Below, one piece after another: positions 16,786 through 23,410 of a stretch of DNA of 64,000 bases; the stretch's first letter is position 1, and each line of letters opens with the position of its first letter. The notes beneath the pieces were generated by a model. That model made no database searches, had not been told where the DNA came from, and worked only from the letters and a program-made list of their open reading frames with translations. This DNA comes from Clostridia bacterium (lineage in GTDB: Bacteria; Bacillota; Clostridia; Oscillospirales; CAG-272). Where the stretch lies: the NCBI GenBank assembly GCA_017503285.1, contig JAFVTH010000007.1, forward strand, positions 1 through 64,000, read 5' to 3'. The translations under genes were made by a program, and so were the position numbers.

Positions 16786-17877
16786 TTACCTTTTTTCAAA
16801 ATCCCTGTCTGCCAGGGCGCAGAATTTCTTTATAAGCTCAGTCTCGTGTGGGTCGTAGGGTCTGTGGCTTGGGCGATACAGGTCGTGGAGCCATTTTGTA
16901 AAGTCAATAGGTGCGTTTTTGTCGTCCCTGTACCAATTCCAATGTGCCTCGTATGGCTCAAAGGTTTGGTATTTTCCTGCAACAAAGCCCCAGTTATAGC
17001 ATCCGATATTTTCAAGATAGAAAAGTGGGAAATTGTCATACACCGTGTTGCCTGTGCACCTTGCCAGCCACTCTGTGTTGATAATAGGTCTTCCAAGTGA
17101 TTTTAGGTATTTAATAACCTGCACATGCTCCTCATAGGTGCTATAGTTGTGATAGGTTATAATATCGGAGTTTTCAAGGGCGTACTGATTAACCTTGCTT
17201 GTGTGAAAATCATTTAAATCGAACCACCAAGCCCCAACAGAAAGTGGCTGGATAGGGTCAATCCTTCTTACCGTTTCAAACATACGCACAAGGTAAGGCA
17301 TAGTAATATCCTCGCGCCTGCTGTTTCCCGGCTCGTTAAACAAGTCCCACAAAAGTATGCGTGGGTCGTCCTTGTAAATGGTGACAATCTCCTCAACCAT
17401 TTTGAAGTAGTCCTCACGGTAGTCCTCATTATCAAAATAATAGTGAGGCGCAGGGCCGTTATGCGCTCCGTGCTGGGAGTGCCTTCTGCCACCGTGATAG
17501 CCAATATCGTAGGTCTGCTCACCAACATCGGGCAGTCTCCAAAGCTCGGTTTTTGGTGGCATACAGTCGTTTGCCAAAACTATCATACAGGAAATACCGT
17601 ATTTTGCGCACAGAGCGATATATCTTTCAAATCTTTCAAGAAAGGAGTCGTGCTCCTTTTGCCAAACCACATATTCAAGTATAAGGCGCACAGAGTTAAA
17701 GCCCAGCTCCTGCATTAGCTTAAGCTCTCTTTCTGTTTCCTCAAAAAGCTCCTCAAAGTGTAGCGCCTGCCACTGGTCAACCCTGTTTACGCAGGATGCG
17801 CTCATATAGTTACAGCCTCTTATCCAAGGGCGAGAATTATACCACTCCCAAGCCCTTTCCTTGCTCCATCTTCCCAT
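16786..17877 (-). CDS. GH5-type glycoside hydrolase, cytosolic
   Basis: Encodes 363 residues with no signal peptide. It looks like a TIM-barrel retaining glycosidase of the cellulase/mannanase clan: acid/base E182 in LLWDLFNEPGN and nucleophile E269 in RPIINTEWLAR. WIRGCNY at the start and LGFNSVRLILEY (about 58-69) are barrel strands typical of the clan. Absence of an export signal implies it acts on imported oligosaccharides. The substrate is unknown. AAGGAG precedes the ATG on the - strand. It is transcribed away from the serine hydrolase gene and converges with the activase gene. Confidence 0.88.
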   Translation of the reverse strand: MGRWSKERAWEWYNSRPWIRGCNYMSASCVNRVDQWQALHFEELFEETERELKLMQELGFNSVRLILEYVVWQKEHDSFLERFERYIALCAKYGISCMIVLANDCMPPKTELWRLPDVGEQTYDIGYHGGRRHSQHGAHNGPAPHYYFDNEDYREDYFKMVEEIVTIYKDDPRILLWDLFNEPGNSRREDITMPYLVRMFETVRRIDPIQPLSVGAWWFDLNDFHTSKVNQYALENSDIITYHNYSTYEEHVQVIKYLKSLGRPIINTEWLARCTGNTVYDNFPLFYLENIGCYNWGFVAGKYQTFEPYEAHWNWYRDDKNAPIDFTKWLHDLYRPSHRPYDPHETELIKKFCALADRDFEKR

Positions 17878-17907
17878 AATAAGCTCCTTAGTAACTTTAG
17901 TAATTTA

Positions 17908-17937
17908 ATTATACAATATCAAGGGGCGACTTTTCAA
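17908..17937 (-). promoter_or_regulatory. promoter of the GH5-type gene
   Basis: Read on the - strand: TTGAAA (17937-17932), 18-base spacer, TATAAT (17913-17908). Confidence 0.65.
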
Positions 17938-17982
17938 GAGCAAATTAATGGTCTTAAAATACTTTTTTAAAGACATCTTTCA

Positions 17983-18011
17983 TTGACATTAAAGAGCAAT
18001 TGTTATATACT
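17983..18011 (+). promoter_or_regulatory. promoter of the serine hydrolase operon
   Basis: TTGACA (17983-17988), 17-base spacer, TATACT (18006-18011), divergent from the GH5 promoter. Confidence 0.75.
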
Positions 18012-18039
18012 TAAATAAAAGGTCAAGGAGGGTAACACT

Positions 18040-19518
18040 ATGTTTGAAAGAGTAAGTCCGGAAAGCGTGGGCATTAGCTCGCGTTATGTGGAAAAATTTA
18101 TAAAAAATTTGGAAAAGAGGAGCGCGCGTATGCACAGCGTGCTTCTTTTAAGGGGGGACAAGCTTTTTGGCGAGTATTATTGGGCACCCTTTAACAAGGA
18201 CACCTGCCACAGAATGTACTCACAAACAAAGAGCTATGTATCTATTGCCATCGGCTTTTTGCTTGACGAGGGTAAGCTTTCCTTGGACGATAAAATCGCT
18301 GACTTCTTCCCAGAAAAAATAAGGATAGAAAACCGGCAGATAAGAAGACAGACCGTAAGAAATATGCTTATGATGTCAACCGTCGGCCACGGCACAAGCT
18401 GGTTTGATAAGGAAGGCACAGACAGGCTTGATTTGTACTTTAACAGGGACTTTACAACAAGAAGCCCCGGCACAGTTTGGGAGTATGATAGCCAAGGCTC
18501 GCAGGTGCTTTGCGCCCTTGTGGAAAAGCTTTCGGGCATGAGCCTTTTTGACTATTTGAACCTAAAGCTTTTTCAGCATCTTGGCACCTTCAAAACAGCC
18601 ACAATTCTAAAAACTCCAACCGGGGAAAGCTGGGGAGATTCAGCGCTCCTTTGCACAAGCCGTGATATGCTTTCCTTTGGTAGATTTGTTATGAACTATG
18701 GCACGTGGCAGGGCAAAAGACTCCTTAGTGAAAGCTATCTAAGAGAGGCAACCTCAAAGCTGATAGATAACCAAGAGGATGCCCACGGCGGACCTCTTTC
18801 CCACGGCTATGGCTACCAAATTTGGCGCACTGAGGAAAACGGCTTTGCCTTTGTCGGTATGGGAGACGAGCTTACAATTTGCTTGCCCGACTATGATTTG
18901 ATTTTCGTTTGCACTGCTGACAACCAGGGCAACCCACGCTCGCGAGCGCTTATTATGAACAGCTTTTTTGACCTGATTGTGGCAAACCTTGAAAAGGAGC
19001 CGCTAAAGGAGGATGAAGAAGCCCAAAAGAGCCTTGAAGAGCTAACTGGCAACCTAAAGCTCTTTACTGTGAAGGGAGCAGAGGATTCCCCTTATCGTGA
19101 AAAAATAGACGGAGTAAAATATATTTTCCCGGAAAATGAGCTGGGGCTGAAAAACCTTACCGTCTGCTTTGACGGAAATGATGAGGGCAAGGTAATTTAC
19201 GAAAACGCAAACGGCAAAATGGAGCTGCCGTTTTACATAAATAAAAACTACTTTGGAAAATTTCCGGAGCTGGGCTACTCACAGGATGTGGGCGGTGTGC
19301 GCACACACGACGGCTCAAAGTACGATTGCGCCGTGTCGGGTGCTTGGCTAAATCCTAACAGGCTTATGCTTTTTGTCCAAATTATCGACAGATACCTAGG
19401 CAATTTCCCAATGACACTGGGCTTCAATGACGAATATATTTCAGTAATTGCATATAAAAATGCCGAGAACTTTTTGTGGAATTATAACGGCCATGCCTAC
19501 GGCAAGAGGGAGGAATAA
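18040..19518 (+). CDS. class C beta-lactamase-fold serine hydrolase
   Basis: Encodes 492 residues without a signal peptide, so cytosolic. The nucleophile motif SxxK is S61-Q-T-K64 in RMYSQTKSYV; a Tyr-x-Ser motif follows in WEYDSQGSQ (near 147). These are the usual catalytic parts of the beta-lactamase/esterase family (PF00144). Residues about 340-490 form an extra C-terminal domain. Members act as esterases, D-aminopeptidases or transacylases; real antibiotic resistance is unlikely for a cytosolic form. AAGGAGGG precedes the ATG. The next gene starts inside its stop codon. Confidence 0.88.
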   Translation: MFERVSPESVGISSRYVEKFIKNLEKRSARMHSVLLLRGDKLFGEYYWAPFNKDTCHRMYSQTKSYVSIAIGFLLDEGKLSLDDKIADFFPEKIRIENRQIRRQTVRNMLMMSTVGHGTSWFDKEGTDRLDLYFNRDFTTRSPGTVWEYDSQGSQVLCALVEKLSGMSLFDYLNLKLFQHLGTFKTATILKTPTGESWGDSALLCTSRDMLSFGRFVMNYGTWQGKRLLSESYLREATSKLIDNQEDAHGGPLSHGYGYQIWRTEENGFAFVGMGDELTICLPDYDLIFVCTADNQGNPRSRALIMNSFFDLIVANLEKEPLKEDEEAQKSLEELTGNLKLFTVKGAEDSPYREKIDGVKYIFPENELGLKNLTVCFDGNDEGKVIYENANGKMELPFYINKNYFGKFPELGYSQDVGGVRTHDGSKYDCAVSGAWLNPNRLMLFVQIIDRYLGNFPMTLGFNDEYISVIAYKNAENFLWNYNGHAYGKREE

Positions 19519-20000
19519 TGGAAGAGCTTAAAATTATAGGCTGGGTGGATTTTGATTCCGACTACCCAACAAGAAAATTCAAGGGCGAGGATTTTAACAA
19601 TGTTGTGCACAAAATAAGGGTTGAAATCGTAGAAAACGAATACCTTTTCTCAGGCGAGGAGCATCAATACGGCTTATGTGGTGCGCCCTTGTTTTCTGAC
19701 GGCACCTGCTTTAGAGCCAGCATGCGCGCTTGGGGACATATTATGTCCACCGTCTACACAGGTCCAAACGGAGAGGCGCTTAGTTATATGGATTTTTATA
19801 TGTCCTTAGGAGACGAGTCCAAAATGCCCGAATTTAAGGAATATGAAATTGAGCCTGCCACAGTCGAGGAGGAATCCTTTGGCTGCACCCTAAAGCAGGA
19901 CAGAGATATGGTTGACGAAAGCATTGCCATGGGCATGGAGCTTATGACCACCGATAAGGTGCTCCAAAAGCTCTTCGAGGAAAAGAAAAAAGGAAGCTAA
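19518..20000 (+). CDS. hypothetical protein
   Basis: Encodes 160 residues, no signal peptide or membrane segment. The ATG overlaps the preceding stop (TAATG), with GGGAGG upstream, so it is coupled to the serine hydrolase. The sequence has a mixed alpha/beta look, with GWVDFDSDYP at the start and a basic tail. I do not recognise the family. Its partner may be the hydrolase, but that is inferred only from coupling. Confidence 0.75.
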   Translation: MEELKIIGWVDFDSDYPTRKFKGEDFNNVVHKIRVEIVENEYLFSGEEHQYGLCGAPLFSDGTCFRASMRAWGHIMSTVYTGPNGEALSYMDFYMSLGDESKMPEFKEYEIEPATVEEESFGCTLKQDRDMVDESIAMGMELMTTDKVLQKLFEEKKKGS

Positions 20001-20005
20001 AAAAG

Positions 20006-20034
20006 AAAAGGCAGACACAGGGTCTGCCTTTTTT
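20006..20034 (+). terminator. intrinsic terminator
   Basis: Stem GGCAGAC/GTCTGCC with loop ACAGG, flanked by A4 and T6. Confidence 0.9.
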
Positions 20035-20057
20035 GTGTGAGAATAGAAAATATAGAG

Positions 20058-20076
20058 GGCGGAGATGAGTGGATTC
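20058..20076. repeat. copy of the tRNA-Ser 3' end
   Basis: Nineteen bases identical to 20423-20441, the 3' end of the tRNA-Ser gene (part of the T-stem, acceptor strand and CC). The spacing is 365 bases. It looks like the far half of an old attachment site or a partial duplication; no integrase gene is nearby. Confidence 0.6.
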
Positions 20077-20144
20077 TCGCCAAAGGCGAGGCTTTTGCCT
20101 ACGCCTTACCCTTGCAAGCAGAGGACGGCTTGCCGGCAAAAGAA

Positions 20145-20189
20145 CGCACCACATTTGTGGCAGAGCCACAAAGGGTGGCTCGAAACAAC
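20145..20189. repeat. 45-bp palindromic direct repeat, copy 1
   Basis: A 45-base stretch identical to 20326-20370. It contains the hairpins CCACA-TT-TGTGG and AGCCAC-AAAGG-GTGGCT, like a repetitive extragenic palindrome. Between 20035 and 20383 I see only this repeat pair, the tRNA-end copy and similar GC-rich palindromic sequence, with no convincing gene. Confidence 0.75.
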
Positions 20190-20325
20190 ACTCAGCTCAG
20201 CCAAAGAAAAAAGGCACGGTAGAAAAGGATAGACGGTGCGTCGATGAGCGGAGGCTTTTTTGCGTTGCAAAAAAGAGCTTCGCCTACGCTTTAGTGAGCA
20301 AGCTCCCTCGCTTAAGGCTCGCTTG

Positions 20326-20370
20326 CGCACCACATTTGTGGCAGAGCCACAAAGGGTGGCTCGAAACAAC
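20326..20370. repeat. 45-bp palindromic direct repeat, copy 2
   Basis: Perfect copy of 20145-20189, offset by 181 bases. It is preceded by short inverted pieces such as GAGCAAGCTC and GCTTAAGGC-like strings. Confidence 0.75.
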
Positions 20371-20383
20371 GCTCATCGCAGGC

Positions 20384-20422
20384 AAAATAAAAGGACAGGC
20401 ACAAGACCTGTCCTTTTATTTT
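20384..20422. terminator. terminator of tRNA-Ser (bidirectional)
   Basis: Sixteen-pair stem AAAATAAAAGGACAGG/CCTGTCCTTTTATTTT with a seven-base loop, directly after the tRNA 3' end on the - strand. Confidence 0.85.
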
Positions 20423-20514
20423 GGCGGAGATGAGTGGATTCGAACCACCGCGCCGGTTATCCCGACCTACACCCTTAGCAGGGGCGCCTCTTCGGCCAAC
20501 TTGAGTACATCTCC
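20422..20514 (-). tRNA. tRNA-Ser(GCT)
   Basis: Read on the - strand: acceptor GGAGATG pairs with CATCTCC; the D-arm region is TACTCAAGTTGGCCGAAGAG; the anticodon loop CTGCTAA gives anticodon GCT (codons AGC/AGU). A long class II variable arm (GGTCGGGATAACCGGC-like) follows, then the T-loop GTTCGAATC, discriminator G and an encoded CCA (20424-20422). The long variable arm is diagnostic of serine tRNA. It has its own consensus promoter and terminator. Confidence 0.96.
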
Positions 20515-20580
20515 ATAAATGTACGCAAATGCACTTCAGTGGTGCATTGCACAAACCGCCGTTTCTTAGTTTGCTTTACA

Positions 20581-20609
20581 ATTATACACAAAAATATTGG
20601 TTTTGTCAA
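20581..20609 (-). promoter_or_regulatory. promoter of tRNA-Ser
   Basis: On the - strand: TTGACA (20609-20604), 17-base spacer, TATAAT (20586-20581), a perfect consensus match, about 66 bases before the tRNA. Confidence 0.85.
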
Positions 20610-20619
20610 TAGTTTTTAG

Positions 20620-20769
20620 TTATAATATTTTTTCGCATACTTTTTGCCTACAATTAAGCGACAAAAAACAAGATAATAATAGTGTATATGACATTTTAAG
20701 TCCTAAAACCAAGGTGGAATGCTTGTTATAATATAAATGTAATAAAAGATTATTGTCCTGCGGTGCCAT
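20620..20769 (-). CDS. possible small hydrophobic protein (49 residues)
   Basis: A 49-codon ORF with an excellent AAGGAGG site (20782-20776) six bases before its ATG. The peptide begins MAPQDNNLLLHLYYN and has a hydrophobic, cysteine-containing second half (MSYTLLLSCFLSLNC). No - strand promoter is seen; it lies after the terminator of the 20887-21636 gene. The same bases also form a structured + strand RNA candidate, and only one interpretation may be right. Treat as tentative. Confidence 0.3.
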   Translation of the reverse strand: MAPQDNNLLLHLYYNKHSTLVLGLKMSYTLLLSCFLSLNCRQKVCEKIL

Positions 20770-20885
20770 TTTTAACCTCCTTTCTGTGGCACTTGCGTTT
20801 TCGTGCCTGGGGCTTGGCCCTGGGGATATATGCGACGGTGGTTGTTTCCGTCGTAAAAAAGCTCGGCTTTTTGCCGAGCTTTTTT
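20733..20885 (+). ncRNA. candidate structured small RNA
   Basis: A + strand extended -10 (TG-T-TATAAT, -10 at 20727-20732; -35 weak) is followed by a series of hairpins: GTGCCA/TGGCAC (20763-20792) with an 18-base loop exposing CCTCC, GGGC/GCCC (20810-20820), CGACGG/CCGTCG (20833-20853), then a strong terminator with T6 (20855-20885). The loop is complementary to a Shine-Dalgarno sequence, as in some regulatory RNAs. I do not recognise an Rfam family. The 5' end is only estimated. Confidence 0.35.
20855..20885. terminator. bidirectional intrinsic terminator
   Basis: Stem AAAAAAGCTCGGC/GCCGAGCTTTTTT with loop T5. It abuts the stop of the - strand gene (20887) and could also end a + strand RNA. 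It is identical in sequence to 21739-21769. Confidence 0.9.
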
Positions 20886-20886
20886 C

Positions 20887-21636
20887 TTATCTACCACCGG
20901 TAGCCTTTTTAATTCGCATATAAACCAAGGAAAGCTCAGTTTTGTGTCCTGTTCCGCCGCCGTTAGAGGCGTAAGCGCGGTCTGCTATCCTTTTGGCTTT
21001 TACATAGTCTCCAATATCGCAATAAGCAGAGGCAACAGAGGTGTAGAGGACGGGGGAGATGTGGGAACTAAATTTTTGGGAGTCTCTTTCCCAAAAATCT
21101 ACAACCTCTTGAGGCTTTTTCAGCTCCCTTAGTGAGCTTGTGTAAATCGGTAAAATTGTCCTTAGGAACTGATGAGAATGAGCAAGGGAAAGCTCCTTTT
21201 CCAAAATTTCCAAGCACAAATCAAAAAGACGGGCTTCCTTTACTCCCTTTATGCATTCTAAGAGAGATGCTTCGTCCAAGTCCTGTTGGTAAACACTGCT
21301 GTAATGCTTGAATAGAACAGGCAAGGTCTGTGCGCTTGGCATAGTCATTCCCGATTTGTCAGATATTTTGCCGTCGTGCAAATAGTACACCCGGTCGTCC
21401 ACAATGATTTTGCCCTTGCGTATTGCTAAGGTAGCAGGGGCAGAGGCGACTGGCGTTGGCGTACTGTCTTTTGCACCTTCCTTTGTCCTCTTTGACCTTT
21501 CTAAGTACTCTAAAATATAGCAGAGGTCTTTCTTTAGGCTTTCGTCCAAGCCAAGGACAACCTCGCCTGTGTATATGTTTACGCCATCTATAAGGCTCTT
21601 CAATGCCTCTGTTTTTCTTATGCGTCTTTCTTCCAT
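20887..21636 (-). CDS. hypothetical protein with TPR-like C-terminal half
   Basis: Encodes 249 residues. The N-terminal 75 residues are helical and charged, followed by a Pro/Ala/Thr linker, a short stretch IRKGKIIVDDRVYYLHDGK that looks like beta-hairpins, and a helical C-terminal half (about 125-245) whose spacing (ISPVLYTSVASAYCDIGDYVKAKRIADRAY) resembles tetratricopeptide repeats. Probably a cytosolic scaffold; no catalytic motif is seen. GGGAG precedes the ATG. It has its own promoter and terminator. I do not recognise a named family. Confidence 0.75.
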   Translation of the reverse strand: MEERRIRKTEALKSLIDGVNIYTGEVVLGLDESLKKDLCYILEYLERSKRTKEGAKDSTPTPVASAPATLAIRKGKIIVDDRVYYLHDGKISDKSGMTMPSAQTLPVLFKHYSSVYQQDLDEASLLECIKGVKEARLFDLCLEILEKELSLAHSHQFLRTILPIYTSSLRELKKPQEVVDFWERDSQKFSSHISPVLYTSVASAYCDIGDYVKAKRIADRAYASNGGGTGHKTELSLVYMRIKKATGGR

Positions 21637-21671
21637 TTTAACTCCCTAATTTTTAATAATTCCCTATAATA

Positions 21672-21700
21672 ATTGTAACACAGACAAGAGGGGCGGTCAA
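21672..21700 (-). promoter_or_regulatory. promoter of the 20887-21636 gene
   Basis: On the - strand: TTGACC (21700-21695), 17-base spacer, TACAAT (21677-21672). Confidence 0.7.
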
Positions 21701-21738
21701 GAAAAAACAACGCCTAAATGGGTAGAAAACAGGACAGT

Positions 21739-21769
21739 AAAAAAGCTCGGCTTTTTGCCGAGCTTTTTT
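21739..21769 (-). terminator. intrinsic terminator of the esterase gene
   Basis: Thirty-one-base hairpin identical to the one at 20855-20885, three bases beyond the stop at 21772. Confidence 0.9.
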
Positions 21770-21771
21770 AT

Positions 21772-23283
21772 TTAATTGCTTGCTTTTGCTTGAGAAAAGA
21801 GCCAGGTCATAATTTCTGCCTTTTTGCTTGTGTAATCCCAAACATTGTGTCCGTAGCCATTTAGCACCTCCACAGTATACGAGGTGCTACCCTGTGCTTG
21901 CAGCTCTGCAATTAGCTTTTGGGTAGAATTTGCATAGGGAACAATATTGTCGCTTGCACCGTGAACTGTGTAAATAGGCAGGTCCTTTATGCGTGCAATA
22001 GCCTCAGGGGAGTTATCTCCACCACCGCAAATTGGCACGATGCCGGCAAATTTTTCGGGATAGCGAGCTGCCAAATCCCAAGTGCCGTAGCCACCCATGG
22101 AAAGCCCCATAGCGTAGTAGCGATTTGTATCGGTTGGTAGCTCTGCTTCTATTTCATCAAGTAGCTCGACAACTGCAAAAAGCGAGCTTGAAATCGTCAT
22201 TGTCTTGTAGCTATATGTACCTATATCCCAAGATGGCACATTAACCCATTGGTCACTCCAAGGGCATTGAGGCGCTATGACAATAGAGTTAAGAAGAGGG
22301 CTGTTTTCCTGGTTTAGAAGATTGCCCATTGCGTTTTTAAGCTGGCTTGAGTTGTCTGTGCCCCTTTCACCTGCGCCGTGTAGGAAAACCAAAACAGGGT
22401 AGGAGCCCTTTGGATTATAGTTGTGTGGAACATATAGCCTATATGGAACAGTAGCCCCATTTGAGGCAGTATAGCTATGCTTTTCAAACAGCTTTTCCAT
22501 AAGCTCTGTATCAATTGCGGTCTTGTCGCCCTTTAGATAGTCAATATATGATATATCCTTGTAGTCTGACCTTGTGTATTGGATAGTGTCAAGAGAGGAA
22601 ACCACCCAGCTGCCCTCGCTGACTGTGCCAACAAGGTCCTTTTCCATTATATCAAACATATACTCATAAAGCTTGTCGTTGGATGCCAAGAAAACAAGGT
22701 CGCTATTCCAAATAGTAACCATAAAGTCCCCTGTGGACTTTAGCTGCAGCTTTAGCCTTAAAAGTGAGCGCGCATCTCCGATAATAATCTCACGGCCCGT
22801 CTTTGTGCTTGCCTCTGAGACCGGCTTGCAGGGCAGATCAATGCCGTGTGTATCCTTTAGAAGCTTGGCAAACCGAAGGGCCTGCTCCGTGATTCTTTCA
22901 CTTGAGTCGTCGTAAACGATAGTGTAAGAGGAAACACCATTTTCAACAATAGTGTAGTTAATAGGCGCAACAGGTGTTGGGTCAGGCTCCGGCTCCGGTG
23001 TTGGGTCAGGCTCCGGGTCGGGCACAAGGGGCGGATTTTCCGGCTCTTGTGTCGGTGTAGATGATGTACCAAGCTCCGGGTCGGGCACAATTTCCGTGCC
23101 ACCCTCTGTGTCTGTTGTCAAATCGGAGCTGTCCCTGTCGGTTGTAAGTGCTTCTGTGCCGGGTAAAATGCTTTCGCCGTGTGTGCCGGGGATAAGCGGG
23201 TCCCCCTCGCCACCGCCACAGCCTGCAAAAACAGCAAGACCAAGGCAAAGGCAAAGAAGAATTGACAAAATTCTATATTTCAT
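21772..23283 (-). CDS. lipoprotein esterase (alpha/beta hydrolase)
   Basis: Encodes 503 residues. A lipoprotein signal (hydrophobic core, FAGC, C22 lipidated) puts it on the outer membrane face. An acidic, proline-rich spacer of repeated PEPDPTP units (about 70-105) lets the enzyme reach away from the surface. Residues about 108-250 resemble the alpha/beta N-terminal domain found in front of several glycan-active enzymes. The catalytic domain has VFLHGAGERG (oxyanion region), nucleophile motif GLSMGGYG, an Asp in GASDNIVPY and a His in NGYGHNVW, as in acetyl xylan/feruloyl esterases and phospholipase/carboxylesterase families. It probably removes acyl groups from dietary glycans. AGAGGTGG precedes the ATG. 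Confidence 0.88.
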   Translation of the reverse strand: MKYRILSILLCLCLGLAVFAGCGGGEGDPLIPGTHGESILPGTEALTTDRDSSDLTTDTEGGTEIVPDPELGTSSTPTQEPENPPLVPDPEPDPTPEPEPDPTPVAPINYTIVENGVSSYTIVYDDSSERITEQALRFAKLLKDTHGIDLPCKPVSEASTKTGREIIIGDARSLLRLKLQLKSTGDFMVTIWNSDLVFLASNDKLYEYMFDIMEKDLVGTVSEGSWVVSSLDTIQYTRSDYKDISYIDYLKGDKTAIDTELMEKLFEKHSYTASNGATVPYRLYVPHNYNPKGSYPVLVFLHGAGERGTDNSSQLKNAMGNLLNQENSPLLNSIVIAPQCPWSDQWVNVPSWDIGTYSYKTMTISSSLFAVVELLDEIEAELPTDTNRYYAMGLSMGGYGTWDLAARYPEKFAGIVPICGGGDNSPEAIARIKDLPIYTVHGASDNIVPYANSTQKLIAELQAQGSTSYTVEVLNGYGHNVWDYTSKKAEIMTWLFSQAKASN

Positions 23284-23307
23284 AAAGCCACCTCTTAGTA
23301 TTTTCTA

Positions 23308-23335
23308 ATTATATCTTATCATAATCGTAAGGCAA
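23308..23335 (-). promoter_or_regulatory. promoter of the esterase gene
   Basis: On the - strand: TTGCCT (23335-23330), 16-base spacer, TATAAT (23313-23308). An overlapping alternative, TTGAAA with TAAGAT, also exists. Confidence 0.55.
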
Positions 23336-23349
23336 TTTCAACCTAAAGG

Positions 23350-23378
23350 TTGACTTTTAGCTTGATGGGTGGTAAAAT
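23350..23378 (+). promoter_or_regulatory. promoter of the heparinase-family gene
   Basis: TTGACT (23350-23355), 17-base spacer, TAAAAT (23373-23378); divergent from the esterase promoter. Confidence 0.7.
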
Positions 23379-23410
23379 CTAAGTAACAAAGCAGGAAAAG
23401 GAGATATATT

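Noticed and set aside
18040..19518. antibiotic resistance beta-lactamase
   Set aside because: The SxxK fold is present, but the protein lacks a signal peptide and has an extra C-terminal domain; esterase/peptidase-type relatives are far more common.
20069..20518. 149-residue ORF on the + strand ending across the tRNA
   Set aside because: It runs antisense through the tRNA-Ser and both palindromic repeats. Its C-terminal part (GGDEWIRTT) is the well-known false translation of a serine tRNA complement.
20733..20885. 6S RNA or SRP RNA
   Set aside because: The 5' part starts with a GTCCTG-like string, but the 3' end does not pair back to make the long 6S rod, and the conserved SRP GGAAGCA loop is missing.
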